This document shows, one piece after another, positions 1 to 10,668 of a stretch of 64,000 bases of DNA (its first letter is position 1; each line of letters begins with the position of its first letter). Both the position numbers and the translations under genes were made by a program. Source of the DNA: Glutamicibacter arilaitensis Re117 (GTDB taxonomy: Bacteria > Actinomycetota > Actinomycetes > Actinomycetales > Micrococcaceae); NCBI RefSeq assembly GCF_000197735.1, contig NC_014550.1, forward strand, positions 2,480,001 to 2,544,000, in the 5' to 3' direction. Under the pieces are notes generated by a model. The model did no database searches. It was not told the origin of the DNA and worked only from the letters and a program-made list of their open reading frames with translations.

Positions 1-351
1 ACCCTCAGATGCGTCGACGAGCAGAACAACGCCGTCAACCATCGACAGACCGCGCTCCACCTCGCCACCGAAGTCGGCGTGGCCGGGGGTGTCGATGACG
101 TTGATGGTCATCTTCTTGCCCTCGGCTGCTGGGCCGTTGTAGAACACGGTGGTGTTCTTAGCAAGAATGGTGATGCCCTTCTCGCGTTCCAGCTCACCTG
201 AGTCCATCACGCGATCTTCGGTTTCACCATGGCTGTCGAATGCGCCAGTCTGCTGGAGCATTGCGTTGACGAGGGTGGTCTTACCGTGGTCAACGTGTGC
301 AACGATGGCTACATTGCGAAGTTCATCGCGAGTAATGGTGTTTGCTGACAT
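1..351 (-). CDS. typA: Translational GTPase TypA/BipA (5' part, gene runs off the left edge)
   Basis: Only the first 117 codons are present; the gene continues beyond base 1. The protein begins [16 protein letters not shown] and carries the translation-GTPase G1 loop [10 protein letters not shown] near residue 20 and the G3 motif [14 protein letters not shown] near residue 85. The intervening ERxKGITI effector region is of the TypA/BipA kind. TypA is a ribosome-binding GTPase linked to ribosome assembly and stress growth. The start at 351 is the ATG directly before the conserved N-terminus. Confidence 0.93.
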   Translation of the reverse strand, partial: MSANTITRDELRNVAIVAHVDHGKTTLVNAMLQQTGAFDSHGETEDRVMDSGELEREKGITILAKNTTVFYNGPAAEGKKMTINVIDTPGHADFGGEVERGLSMVDGVVLLVDASEG

Positions 352-498
352 GCGTGAAGGCTCACTTCCGCTCGAGAATTTGGGTCTATGGAGTCGGGGC
401 CAAAGTCGACCCAACAATCCAGTTTACGCGCTCGAGACTCATAGTCTGTTGATCTGTGTCAGAACATACAGGAATTTCATGTACCAGTCGCGAAAAAT

Positions 499-1041
499 TC
501 AGCGGATTGACCGCGTTGAAATCCAAAACCGCAACTTGCTGGGCCCATCACTGACTTCAATTTCGGGAAGTTCCGCGTCCAGCAAGCCACCGCAACTTTC
601 AATGGTGGATTTTGAGGCAATGTTATCGGAATCACAAGTTACGAGCGCATGTTCAATTTCCGCTTCGCGAAGTTCCTGCAATCCGAATTTACACAGTGCC
701 CGTGCCACACCAAGGCGACGATACTCGGGAATTACACCATAGCCGATATGTCCGCCGACTTGAAGCAGGCCTTCATTGAGCTCGTATCGAAGTGAAACCC
801 GGCCCACCAGATCGCCCTGGTCAAAGGCCGCGAACAACCCCGAGCGCACCCACCCTTCCGGGATGTGCTCACCGCGGCGCCCCGCACTCATCCGGTAGAT
901 GTAGTCTTCCCAATCCTCATCGGCAGACCAGGTAGGCAGGAACTCGGAATCTTCGGCAATTAGCTGGTGATGCGCATCGATTGCCTGCTGTTCGTCTTGG
1001 CTTTCCAATTCGCGGATTTCCAGCGCAGCTCCCAATCTCAT
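499..1041 (-). CDS. GNAT-family N-acetyltransferase
   Basis: A 180-residue acetyltransferase. The acetyl-CoA binding stretch is visible as GHIGYGVIPEYRRLGVARAL near residues 98-117. It is followed by CDSDNIASKSTIESCGG, the pattern of the COG3981-type predicted acetyltransferases, which have DxxNxAS and IExxGG. The substrate is unknown. No Shine-Dalgarno precedes the ATG; a CATACT hexamer sits exactly 6 nt upstream of it, so the mRNA may be leaderless. It stands alone between typA and the thiamine genes and is not coupled to either. Confidence 0.85.
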   Translation of the reverse strand: MRLGAALEIRELESQDEQQAIDAHHQLIAEDSEFLPTWSADEDWEDYIYRMSAGRRGEHIPEGWVRSGLFAAFDQGDLVGRVSLRYELNEGLLQVGGHIGYGVIPEYRRLGVARALCKFGLQELREAEIEHALVTCDSDNIASKSTIESCGGLLDAELPEIEVSDGPSKLRFWISTRSIR

Positions 1042-1047
1042 GCGTTA

Positions 1048-1053
1048 AGTATG
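1048..1053 (-). promoter_or_regulatory. Probable -10 box of a leaderless GNAT mRNA
   Basis: CATACT lies 6 nt upstream of the ATG at 1041. That spacing would put transcription initiation on the start codon itself. No Shine-Dalgarno is present. Confidence 0.45.
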
Positions 1054-1072
1054 CCAGTGCAGAATCTTCCGT

Positions 1073-3284
<2,212 letters not shown>

Positions 3285-3299
3285 AGCTGCGTGCTCCAT

Positions 3300-4412
3300 T
3301 CAATGAGTGCTCAGAGTAGTTGTCGTAGCAAAGCGGTGCGGGTTCACTGCCAGGTCGAATTGCCCAGGTTCTGCGCCATCGATGAGGTCGGTGGTCATCC
3401 GGGCGCCCAACGGGGTCAAGAGGACACCGTGGCGGGAATATCCGGTGCTGAGAACCAGGCCCGGATCAAGGCGGCCAATCAGCGGCCGGTCATCCGGGGT
3501 GGCTGGACGGGCTCGGGCGGTGGCTTCGTTCAAGGTGCACTCGCTGATCCCGGGAACCAGCTTGCGGGCATTGTCCAGCAGGTTGTGCATGGCCCCGATG
3601 TTCACTGCCGGTTGCGCATCTTCGCGGACACTGGCGCCAAGCACCAGGCTGCCGTCCTTTCTTGGGACCAAGTACACGTTGTCCCGGTGCACGATGCCGC
3701 GGATGGTGCGGGTAATCAGCGGAGGTCCTGCAGGTCCTTGGATCCGCAGGATATCTCCATAGACCGGGCGCAGCGGAAGATGCGGGAGGCCTTGAACCGT
3801 GCCAAGCCCGGTGGCAAGGATGGTCTGGTCAGCTTCGAGGATCCGGCCTGTTACGGTGCGAACCCCGACGGTCCGCTCCCCTTTAGTGAGCAGCGTCTGC
3901 ACGGATTCTTCAATGAGCGAAGGACGCAGGTGCGCCAGCAGGATCTTGAGAACTGAGCGCGGGTCGACCTGATGGTCTTCTTCGCACAGGACCGCGCCTG
4001 CGATATTGGCGGCCAACGCCGGTTCGAGTTTTCGTGCTTGGCTTGGCAACAGCTTTTGCGCACACAGTCCAAGGGATACTTGCAGCTCTGCCAGTTCATG
4101 TAATGCTTCGCGGTCAGCAGGCTCGGCAGCGACAACCAGCGTGGAGTTTTGCAGGTAGTCCGGCCGGTGCCCGGTCACGGATTCTATGCGTTCAATAAAT
4201 TGTGGATAGGCTGCATTCGATGCGGCGAGCAGCTGATGCAGCTCACCGTGGCCCCAATTGGTTTCAGCTGCTGGAGCGAGCATTCCTGCCGCTGCATAGC
4301 TGGCGCCGTGGCCCGGACCCGGATCGATGAGCGTGACGGTGTGAGCTCGGGATTGGAGTTCGAATGCGATAGCCAGGCCAATAATTCCGGCACCAACGAT
4401 ATTGACATGCAC
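3300..4412 (-). CDS. thiO: Glycine oxidase ThiO
   Basis: 370 residues. The N-terminal FAD dinucleotide-binding motif GAGIIGLAIAFEL is followed by an acidic residue at the end of strand beta2 (LIDPG). The C-terminal part has the DAAO-type RPATPDDRPLIGRL region. ThiO oxidises glycine to dehydroglycine, the ring-building glycine precursor for thiazole in aerobes. It is the first gene of the operon and lies directly behind the TPP riboswitch. In-frame upstream starts TTG (4418) and GTG are better spaced from the AGGAAGG sequence than the ATG used here, so the start may lie up to 15 nt upstream. Confidence 0.93.
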   Translation of the reverse strand: MHVNIVGAGIIGLAIAFELQSRAHTVTLIDPGPGHGASYAAAGMLAPAAETNWGHGELHQLLAASNAAYPQFIERIESVTGHRPDYLQNSTLVVAAEPADREALHELAELQVSLGLCAQKLLPSQARKLEPALAANIAGAVLCEEDHQVDPRSVLKILLAHLRPSLIEESVQTLLTKGERTVGVRTVTGRILEADQTILATGLGTVQGLPHLPLRPVYGDILRIQGPAGPPLITRTIRGIVHRDNVYLVPRKDGSLVLGASVREDAQPAVNIGAMHNLLDNARKLVPGISECTLNEATARARPATPDDRPLIGRLDPGLVLSTGYSRHGVLLTPLGARMTTDLIDGAEPGQFDLAVNPHRFATTTTLSTH

Positions 4413-4419
4413 AAGGGCA

Positions 4420-4506
4420 CGCTTCCTTCCTACGGCGGCATGACCCGCATCAGGTGTAGCGGTCGGCTCGGTGCCCTCTCAGCCTGGTCAATTCAGGCTC
4501 CCGCGG
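4420..4506 (-). promoter_or_regulatory. TPP riboswitch (THI element)
   Basis: The RNA strand reads GGGAGCC...GGCTGAGAGGGCACC...ACCTGATGCGGGTCATGCC...GTAGGAAGG. It contains the CUGAGA and ACCUGAU...GGGU.AUGCC...GUAGGNA blocks that define the thiamine pyrophosphate aptamer. It ends a few nucleotides before the thiO start, and its 3' end contains the purine-rich Shine-Dalgarno. No T-run terminator is seen between it and thiO. Control by hiding the ribosome-binding site is therefore the likelier mode. Confidence 0.95.
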
Positions 4507-4515
4507 ATTACTGCG

Positions 4516-4538
4516 ATTATAAGCATGAGCTAGCTCAT
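4516..4538 (-). promoter_or_regulatory. thiO promoter -10 (TATAAT) with an adjacent 14-bp palindrome
   Basis: A consensus TATAAT (4516-4521 on the minus strand) lies 10 nt upstream of the riboswitch. The perfect palindrome ATGAGCTAGCTCAT (4525-4538) lies directly upstream, where the -35/-10 spacer would be. A divergently transcribed gene starts at 4594. The palindrome could be an operator shared by both promoters. Confidence 0.55.
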
Positions 4539-4593
4539 AATGTCGAACTTTATTGCCACTAGTTCCGTCATCTTCTGTGATGTAGTTACTGGT

Positions 4594-5559
4594 ATGGATT
4601 TTCAAGACTTCCCTGTAGCTCTTCGGCTTGATTCTTCGCTGGCCCAAGTCATCATCGACTTGGAGCAAGAACTGCTGGATCCAAGTCGCCGGAGCAGCGT
4701 CGAGGAATTGAAGCGGCTCTTGCATCCTTGGTTCCGCGAGGTTGGAGCCAGCGGACGGAACTATGACCGGGAGAGCATCATCGCCCAGCTGGCCATGGAA
4801 CCCATTCGACAGTCGGGCCCGTTGAAGGTGGCGAACCCGGTGGCGTTGCAGCTGGCAGGGCACCTGGTGCTTTTGCGCTGGCACTTGCATGCCGAGGTGA
4901 GCAGCGAGCGCAGTTCGCTGTGGATCCTTGAGCAGGATCGCTGGCAGATGATCTTCCATCAGGGCACCACCAGCAGCGCACCGATCCCTGCTTCTACTCC
5001 AAAAGCTGAAGCGGCTGCGAGCGCAGGAGATGAATTTTGTGTGCGTCCACTTGAACCATCTGATGCAGCAGCGGTGTTCGAGGCATTTTCTTCAAACCCG
5101 GATATGAAGCGCCAAGGTGATGCCGATACCCTGCAGAAAGCTCACGCGTATGTCCAAGCGCTGCTTGAGGATAGGAAACGCCAGCGGGCACTGGCGGTGA
5201 CCATCGAAGACCGGTTGGTTGGCTTGGTGTGCGGGACGGTGAACCAGTCCAATGAGAACGCGTGGGTTTGGTATTGGATGAACCAGAAGTACCGTGGCCG
5301 ATCACTGGCTACCCGTGCTGTGGCGAGTTTGGTGGATTATCTTTTCGGCGAGTTAGGTCTCTACCGCTTGGAGCTTGGACTGCGGGCAAATAATGCCAGT
5401 TCAAAGCACGTGGCCGAAAGCAATGGTTTCCTGCGTGAGGGAATCGAGCGGGGCAAGTTCTTGGTGGATGGCAATCGCATTGATGTGTATACCTATGCTC
5501 GGTTGCGCACCGACCCGGCACCGGCAGTGAACGCGCTGCCGTGGAGCAGGCAACCGTAG
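4594..5559 (+). CDS. DUF4440 (NTF2-like) + GNAT acetyltransferase fusion protein
   Basis: 321 residues from the chosen ATG (MDFQDFPVAL). Residues about 10-125 match the DUF4440/SnoaL-like fold: paired LL, WFREVGASGR, RSSLWILEQDRWQMIFHQGT. After a short Ala-rich linker, residues about 145-310 form a RimJ-type GNAT domain with YWMNQKYRGRSLATRAV as the CoA-binding stretch and NNASSKHVAESNGF at the C-terminal half. Both domains are complete, so this is a real fusion. A longer in-frame start at 4540 exists but overlaps the promoter region. No Shine-Dalgarno is seen at either. Substrate unknown. Confidence 0.8.
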   Translation: MDFQDFPVALRLDSSLAQVIIDLEQELLDPSRRSSVEELKRLLHPWFREVGASGRNYDRESIIAQLAMEPIRQSGPLKVANPVALQLAGHLVLLRWHLHAEVSSERSSLWILEQDRWQMIFHQGTTSSAPIPASTPKAEAAASAGDEFCVRPLEPSDAAAVFEAFSSNPDMKRQGDADTLQKAHAYVQALLEDRKRQRALAVTIEDRLVGLVCGTVNQSNENAWVWYWMNQKYRGRSLATRAVASLVDYLFGELGLYRLELGLRANNASSKHVAESNGFLREGIERGKFLVDGNRIDVYTYARLRTDPAPAVNALPWSRQP

Positions 5560-5572
5560 CGTGCTGAAATTC

Positions 5573-5613
5573 AAAAAAGCCACGGAATCCAAAATTGGAT
5601 TCCGTGGCTTTTT
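5573..5613. terminator. Bidirectional rho-independent terminator
   Basis: A perfect hairpin (stem AGCCACGGAATCCA / TGGATTCCGTGGCT, 4-nt loop) is flanked by an A-run on the left and a T-run on the right. It sits between two convergent genes, and the symmetric flanks let it serve both. Confidence 0.93.
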
Positions 5614-5642
5614 ATCTGTCCCTCAAGTTCTGTGATTGATGG

Positions 5643-6863
5643 TTAGATACCAGGGGTTGACGATGGTGGCATCGTATTCGGGCCGTCGTTGTTCTTGCTT
5701 GCTTCCATCTTGGTCAGCGTGCGTGCGGCTGCATCGCGTCCGCCAAGTCCAAAGGCCAGCGCTGCTGCCAGTGCTGCACCGATGACAATTGCGCCGAAGG
5801 CCATGTTGATGATCGAATCGGCGATACCCATGTACTTCAGGCCCATCGCTACGAACAGCGCAATTGCTGTGTAGCGGATGATCTTTGAAGCGGTGGAGTC
5901 ACCCAAGAACCGTCCGATGACATTGGCGATGACGAAACCTGCGGCAATGATTGCTGCGCCGAAGATGATCTTGCCACCCAGGGCCAGGATCTCGTTGAGG
6001 ATGTTGGTGATCGCTGGGAAGTTCAGCATCTGAGCTGCCATCACGCCGAAGAACAGCACGATAGCGATCTTGACGATGCCGGCAATGATTCCCGATGCGC
6101 TCTTGCCTTCGGGAACAATGCCCCACTGGGCCACGACCGAGTCGGTACCCACACCGTGAAGAGTGGTTTCAAGCAACTGACCGACGAACTTGGCAATCAG
6201 GATACCGACTGCCAACAGAGCCAAGGCCATAATGACCTGTGGGATTGCGGTGAAGACCAGCTGCAGCATCTGCTGAGCAGGATCCGAAATTGCCGCGATT
6301 CCCAGTACCTGCAGGGCCGAAATTGCCACGACCAGCAAGATCAAGGCGAAGACGATGTTGGAAATGATGTCAACGATCTTCGCTTGGGATTCGCGTGACT
6401 GGACTCCATCTACAGGTTCGCCGCGCGGGGTGACTTTGCGGACCAAGCTGCTGAAGTCTACGGTTCCCAACGCGGTCTTCAATAGCTGGCGAACGATATT
6501 TGCGATCACGTAGCCGATGAAGAAGATGAAGCCTGCACCGATGAGGTTTGGAATGAAGGCCATTACGCCGCCGAGCAGACCCTGCACCGGCGAGAGGACT
6601 TCAGATAGTGCGAAGACTTGCAAGATTGCTACCAGGCCGAAGAGCCAGACAATCAACCCTGCAACCTTGCCGAGGGATTGGCCTATCTGCTCTCCGTCAT
6701 TGCCCTGCTTTTGCAGGAACTTCACCCTAGTCACCAGTTTGGCTGCAGCCCAACGAACTATGCGCGCAACAAGCCACGTGATGATGAGGATGATTAGCGC
6801 GATGCCAACCTTTTGTAGCATCGACGCCCAGTCGATATTTCCTAAAACGTTCTCAGACTGCAT
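5643..6863 (-). CDS. Multi-pass membrane protein with conserved TM-helix repeats (mechanosensitive-channel-like, CmpX type)
   Basis: 406 residues with about nine to ten hydrophobic segments. The first is VGIALIILIITWLVARIVRW. Later segments repeat a pattern of amphipathic helix, hydrophobic helix, and G/I-rich FVIANVIGRFLG-like sequence. This internal repetition is typical of the 'conserved TM helix' (PF05552) proteins related to small mechanosensitive channels. The MscS pore/beta domain is not evident. The start is set at ATG 6863 because GAAGGAG precedes it by 5 nt; the reading frame is open further upstream without a ribosome site. It stands alone with its own terminator. Confidence 0.78.
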   Translation of the reverse strand: MQSENVLGNIDWASMLQKVGIALIILIITWLVARIVRWAAAKLVTRVKFLQKQGNDGEQIGQSLGKVAGLIVWLFGLVAILQVFALSEVLSPVQGLLGGVMAFIPNLIGAGFIFFIGYVIANIVRQLLKTALGTVDFSSLVRKVTPRGEPVDGVQSRESQAKIVDIISNIVFALILLVVAISALQVLGIAAISDPAQQMLQLVFTAIPQVIMALALLAVGILIAKFVGQLLETTLHGVGTDSVVAQWGIVPEGKSASGIIAGIVKIAIVLFFGVMAAQMLNFPAITNILNEILALGGKIIFGAAIIAAGFVIANVIGRFLGDSTASKIIRYTAIALFVAMGLKYMGIADSIINMAFGAIVIGAALAAALAFGLGGRDAAARTLTKMEASKNNDGPNTMPPSSTPGI

Positions 6864-7158
6864 TGCTGCTCCTTCAACGTAGGGACAATCCGACCCTACG
6901 ATGAAGTTCCAACACTGACTAGGGCAAAGTCCAATACCCCCAGCTTGATTCAATAGACTTTCACAGGTTGAATTGCGAAAACCCTATGAAATATTAGTTG
7001 ATTGCACGGAATCCGCAATATGTGCCCTATGCCACAACTGATTCACGCAATGTTAGAAAGTTCCACGCACAGCTAGAACCCCTGAATTGCCTTGGAATCT
7101 CTTGCAGATTCGGCCGTTGCCCTATATCAAGCTAAGAATTGCGAAAATTTCCCTACGC
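6864..7158. other. Intergenic region, no gene recognised
   Basis: About 295 bases of lower GC between two minus-strand genes. It should hold the promoter of the channel-like gene. I see no convincing ORF, RNA gene or hairpin. Confidence 0.5.
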
Positions 7159-7590
7159 TTAGTCGATAACTTCGCTCTGCACGACGGCCCCAAGTTCAAC
7201 CGTCCGTGAAACTGTGCAGTACTTGTCATGGGACAGCTTGACGATGCGTTGGATCATGCCAGCGGCTTTGCGTCCTTCTTCGGTATCCGGGAACTTCAGA
7301 TCGAAACCAAGATGGATGTCTTCCATCCGGCTCGCAGAGTCTTCGGTGACCTTGTAGCCGCTGGCCTTGACTTCAAATTTCTCCGGTTCGCTTCTGCGCG
7401 TAGTTGCCACATCCACGTCGATGGAAGAGCATCCTGCAATGGCGGCAAGCAACAGCTCAACGGGGGTCAGCAGACCCTCGCCCTGGCCGAATTCAAGGCT
7501 GGCACCTGATTCAAGGCTGGTGGCTTTGTACTTGCGCGCTTCGAGGCGCTCGATGTTGACTTCACGGATTTCACGGCTATTTTCGCTCAT
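7159..7590 (-). CDS. OsmC family peroxiredoxin-like protein
   Basis: 143 residues. The GxxxxP(V/E)LLLAAIAGCSSIDV segment carries the first conserved cysteine near residue 54. The second occurs in HDKYCTVSRTVE near residue 125, the two-Cys arrangement of OsmC/Ohr proteins that reduce organic hydroperoxides. It has the YhfA-like (COG1765) layout rather than classical Ohr. No partner gene such as ohrR lies next to it. Confidence 0.88.
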   Translation of the reverse strand: MSENSREIREVNIERLEARKYKATSLESGASLEFGQGEGLLTPVELLLAAIAGCSSIDVDVATTRRSEPEKFEVKASGYKVTEDSASRMEDIHLGFDLKFPDTEEGRKAAGMIQRIVKLSHDKYCTVSRTVELGAVVQSEVID

Positions 7591-7621
7591 GAAACTATGG
7601 TGCCACGATCTGGGGAGCAGA

Positions 7622-8056
7622 TTATCCGTGGCGCAAGATGATGCGTTGCTCCGAAGCTTCTGCGTCCGAGGAAATCAGCTTGAATCCGCACGTGCCAAAA
7701 AAATCGATGGCGTGCCGACGCTGGCTATCGAGATGAACACTAACGCCCGGAGTGGTGGCAATGATTTGTTCCAGCAAGACTCGGCCCACGCCTTTTTGCC
7801 GATCACTGTGACTCACCCAGAGCAATTCAATCTGTGTCGGGCCCCAGGCAGCAAAGCCGACAATGCGCTGCCCTTGCTGCGCGATTCTAATGGACACCGA
7901 TTGGCTGTAGATTGCCTCCAAAGCCACGGCCACGGCATCGATATCGGCCGCGGAGAGGAAATCTCCTCGCCGTTCCACCGAACCGCGCCATATGTCCAAT
8001 AGGTCAGGCACTTCATCTACGCTTTCGAGCTCGCGCAGCACGAGTTCTTCTTCCAT
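7622..8056 (-). CDS. GNAT-family N-acetyltransferase
   Basis: 144 residues. The core IELLWVSHSDRQKGVGRVLLEQI (about residues 74-97) is the V-x-x-x-x-(Q/R)-x-x-G-x-G/A acetyl-CoA pocket. It is followed by HLDSQRRHAIDFFGTCGF, as in small YpeA/RimI-like acetyltransferases. AAGGAAT precedes the ATG. The physiological acceptor is unknown. Confidence 0.82.
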   Translation of the reverse strand: MEEELVLRELESVDEVPDLLDIWRGSVERRGDFLSAADIDAVAVALEAIYSQSVSIRIAQQGQRIVGFAAWGPTQIELLWVSHSDRQKGVGRVLLEQIIATTPGVSVHLDSQRRHAIDFFGTCGFKLISSDAEASEQRIILRHG

Positions 8057-8123
8057 GCCTTATTCCTTCGTGCTCTGGCAACAACCGTACTTGCTGATTC
8101 GAAATGTAGCCGGATGCAAGCGA

Positions 8124-8957
8124 TTACTCAAATTTCTCCGGCTCCTTGCGTACCTCGCGTTCTGGGAACAGGCCACGGATGTTGCCAATGCGGCAGGACC
8201 AGTCCTGCAGTTCGAAGGCTACTTGCTCGGGTTGCTCAAGATGCAAGTTATGCCCAGCAGGATCAAGCACCACCATGCGCATCGCAGGATAACGGTGCGC
8301 GAGCCGTTCTGGATCCTGATATCCGGTGACGTGGTCTTGTTTGCCGCACAGGATCGAAACGGGGATGTTCAGTTGGCTCTCGCGGTTCACGGGCAAAGTG
8401 TCCAGGACGTAGCGTCTGGAGAGCTTGGCCATGGCCCGCAAGTTCGCGCATTCCAAACCGGGCAGAACCCACGAGACGAAGCGCTTCCAGGTCTGGGGTG
8501 ACTGAATCACGGCAACCTCTTGAAATAGCTGTGCCTGCTTCGGTTCAAGCTGGGCAATTAATTGCGGATCTTCCACGAGTACCTGTGCTTCGGGAAGGGT
8601 CCGCCTCGCGTTATCAGGGAAGACCGCCGGTGCCAGGAGGAATAGGCCTTGGACTTGGTTGGGGAAACGGTCGGCCATTTCCTGGCAGAGCAAACCTCCA
8701 AGGGAGTTGCCCAGCAGGGCGAACTTCCCAGTTCCCGCGATGCGCTTGATCCGTTCTTCCAGCCATGTCGCAAGCTCAGGCAATCCCCCGGTGCCATCCA
8801 GTGGCGGGCACGTACCGAAGCCGGGCAAATCAATAAAGTGCAGGTCGAAAATTCCGGCTTCTTCCAACACCGGCTCCAGCGGTTTGAGAATACGGTGGTC
8901 CACTCCATTGCCATGCACCAGGATCAACGGGATCTTGGCTTCTGGTGCTAACGGCAT
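8124..8957 (-). CDS. Alpha/beta-fold hydrolase
   Basis: 277 residues with a complete catalytic triad. The nucleophile Ser (about 85) is in LLGNSLGG, the acid is in ILCGKQDHVTG (about 220) and the His is in DPAGHNLHLEQP (about 247). The oxyanion HGNG motif is at residues 15-18. The substrate is not predictable. The start codon lies inside the end of the upstream YhhN-like membrane gene (10-nt overlap), so the two form a coupled pair. A lipid-related activity is possible by association but is only inference. Confidence 0.86.
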   Translation of the reverse strand: MPLAPEAKIPLILVHGNGVDHRILKPLEPVLEEAGIFDLHFIDLPGFGTCPPLDGTGGLPELATWLEERIKRIAGTGKFALLGNSLGGLLCQEMADRFPNQVQGLFLLAPAVFPDNARRTLPEAQVLVEDPQLIAQLEPKQAQLFQEVAVIQSPQTWKRFVSWVLPGLECANLRAMAKLSRRYVLDTLPVNRESQLNIPVSILCGKQDHVTGYQDPERLAHRYPAMRMVVLDPAGHNLHLEQPEQVAFELQDWSCRIGNIRGLFPEREVRKEPEKFE

Positions 8958-9667
8958 GGATTCTTTTCCTTCTGGTGCTGCTCGGTTCTCGTTGCGGCAA
9001 TTCCTATCATCGCCTGTCCAACCACGTAGGTGAGCATAATCCAGAATCCCATTCCGGGGATGTCAAGGGTGGTGAAGGATCGTAAGGCGATCAAGGAATC
9101 GGATAGGAAGAATATCGCCCCGCCGCAGCCAGCGAGCACCCCCAGCCCAGTGCCGAAAATGGCCATCGCCGTCAGCGCCACTCCATAAATGAGCACCGGG
9201 ACCAGCAGTGCCCCGGCCCCGGGCGCACACAGAAGCACTAAAACTGTGAATGCGCCGAGATATGGAGTTGTCATCCACCAGTGCCGCATTACGGAGGATC
9301 TCCAGTACCTGGCCAGCGCCGCGATGTAGAAGAACTGGGCGATGAGGAAGCTGCCGACCATGGCCAGGAATCCTTGGTCGCCCTCCATGAACCGTGGCAG
9401 GGTGTCACCTACCCACGAGAAGAGGACCGCGATCAGCACCAGCTTGATCAGTTTGCCGCGCTGTGCGCTGGTCAGCGCGATGATGATCGCGCCAAGCAGC
9501 GGCATCAGCATTATCTGCGTAACGTCGGCCAATATCCCTGCAGGTGCGAACAGCTGGGTGAGCAGATGGATTGCTGTGACGAACGCCATCGCCAGGACCA
9601 GCAATCTGGTGCGCGCACGGTTCGGTTCGGTTCCGCGGGCGCTTTGGCCGTGTGATTGTGCTGGCAC
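8948..9667 (-). CDS. YhhN/TMEM86-like membrane protein (putative lysoplasmalogenase)
   Basis: 239 residues with about eight predicted membrane helices starting at LLVLAMAFVTAIHLLTQLF. The family motifs are visible: FSWVGDTLPRFMEGDQGFLAMVGSFLIAQFFYIAAL (GD and F..G..F positions) and a second acidic site, FFLSDSLIAL. These conserved acidic positions are the presumed active site of YhhN/TMEM86B enzymes that cleave vinyl-ether lysophospholipids. The start is a GTG preceded by GGAAT. It is coupled to the alpha/beta hydrolase downstream. Confidence 0.8.
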   Translation of the reverse strand: MPAQSHGQSARGTEPNRARTRLLVLAMAFVTAIHLLTQLFAPAGILADVTQIMLMPLLGAIIIALTSAQRGKLIKLVLIAVLFSWVGDTLPRFMEGDQGFLAMVGSFLIAQFFYIAALARYWRSSVMRHWWMTTPYLGAFTVLVLLCAPGAGALLVPVLIYGVALTAMAIFGTGLGVLAGCGGAIFFLSDSLIALRSFTTLDIPGMGFWIMLTYVVGQAMIGIAATRTEQHQKEKNPCR

Positions 9668-9709
9668 GTTATTCCTTTTTGCGGGTCCTTGGGCTTTCTC
9701 GATTACCCT

Positions 9710-10390
9710 TCAGGCTGTTGGCAGCGGTTCCAAGATACAGAATTCATTTCCTGACGGGTCGGTGAAGACCTTCCAAGGAAGGGTTCCCCACTGCTGGTCG
9801 AGCTCTTCTCCGCCCAGCGAACGGACTGTTGCCAGCGCTTCATCCAAGCTCTCCCCTGCTTCAAGGCGCAAGTCGAGGTGGAGCGCATTTTTCCGCGAAG
9901 TTTTAGGCGATTCTTCTGGGACAAAGATCAGCTGCGGGCCGAGGCCGGATGGATGGGCCAAAGTCATTGGGATTTGGTTTACGATGTCCCACCCCATCAG
10001 CTTCGACCAAAAAGTTGCATCGCGCAGGGGGTCCGAGCAAGCCAGCTGCAGGGCAACTAGTTCCAGGCCCTTGCGCTCTTCACCGGCACAGAGCAAATAC
10101 TCGTTGCCAGCGGAATCCCTCCTGGATTCCAGCGCCTGCCCCGGATCATTGCCGCATCCTCCCAGCGGACCGGCGCTGGGAGCAAGAATCAGGTGGGCGC
10201 GTTGAATTGTGCGGTCCGGATCTTGGACCATAGGGAAACAGAAATCCAGGTAGCGCTGCTCGGGCAGGTGCAGCCGAGTTTCGTATCCGCCCTCGTTATC
10301 CGTAAGCATCTGGCAGTGCAGCAGTTCTTCCCAGAATTTGCCATGCTCTTTGGGCGTTTCGGAATCGAAGACCATGTTCTCCCAATACAT
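9710..10390 (-). CDS. VOC superfamily protein with two glyoxalase-like domains
   Basis: 226 residues arranged as two halves, each with the beta-alpha-beta-beta-beta pattern of vicinal-oxygen-chelate proteins. The first half begins ENMVFDSETPKEHGKFWEELL. The second begins LVALQLACSDPLRDATFWSKLMG and ends KVFTDPSGNEFCILEP, the usual closing strand. The second half contains the Glyoxalase_6-type HLDLRLEAG. Enzyme or resistance function is unknown. TAGGCT lies 6 nt before the ATG with no Shine-Dalgarno, suggesting a leaderless mRNA. Confidence 0.83.
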   Translation of the reverse strand: MYWENMVFDSETPKEHGKFWEELLHCQMLTDNEGGYETRLHLPEQRYLDFCFPMVQDPDRTIQRAHLILAPSAGPLGGCGNDPGQALESRRDSAGNEYLLCAGEERKGLELVALQLACSDPLRDATFWSKLMGWDIVNQIPMTLAHPSGLGPQLIFVPEESPKTSRKNALHLDLRLEAGESLDEALATVRSLGGEELDQQWGTLPWKVFTDPSGNEFCILEPLPTA

Positions 10391-10396
10391 ACTGAC

Positions 10397-10402
10397 AGCC
10401 TA
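10397..10402 (-). promoter_or_regulatory. Probable -10 box, leaderless VOC gene
   Basis: TAGGCT, then 6 nt (GTCAGT), then the ATG at 10390. This is one of a set of identically spaced boxes in the window. Confidence 0.55.
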
Positions 10403-10668
10403 CCGTGGCAGTGGCCCACCTCACGCTCACCACTGCCCTGAATCCGTTAGTTATTCTCCCTTTATGGAAATTATTTATTGTTTACTGAGGTAAGGGAATT
10501 AGGAATTTTTTGCATAGAATTTCTTCTCAGATAAAAACACAGTCTATATTTAGCTTGCTTGACTACCTGTAGAAATTTAGGCCAATCTTTAATTTTATAG
10601 GTTCAATTTCAGTGTTTTAAGTCAACTTCGGAGATTTTCCTTGCATTTTTCGGAAGTATTATGTTGCC
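10403..10668. other. AT-rich divergent intergenic region
   Basis: About 260 bases markedly richer in A/T than the surroundings, with runs such as GGAATTTTTTGC and TTTAATTTTATAGG. It lies between the VOC gene and the Old Yellow Enzyme remnant and probably held the promoter of the latter. I recognise no gene in it. The composition suggests acquired DNA. Confidence 0.5.
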
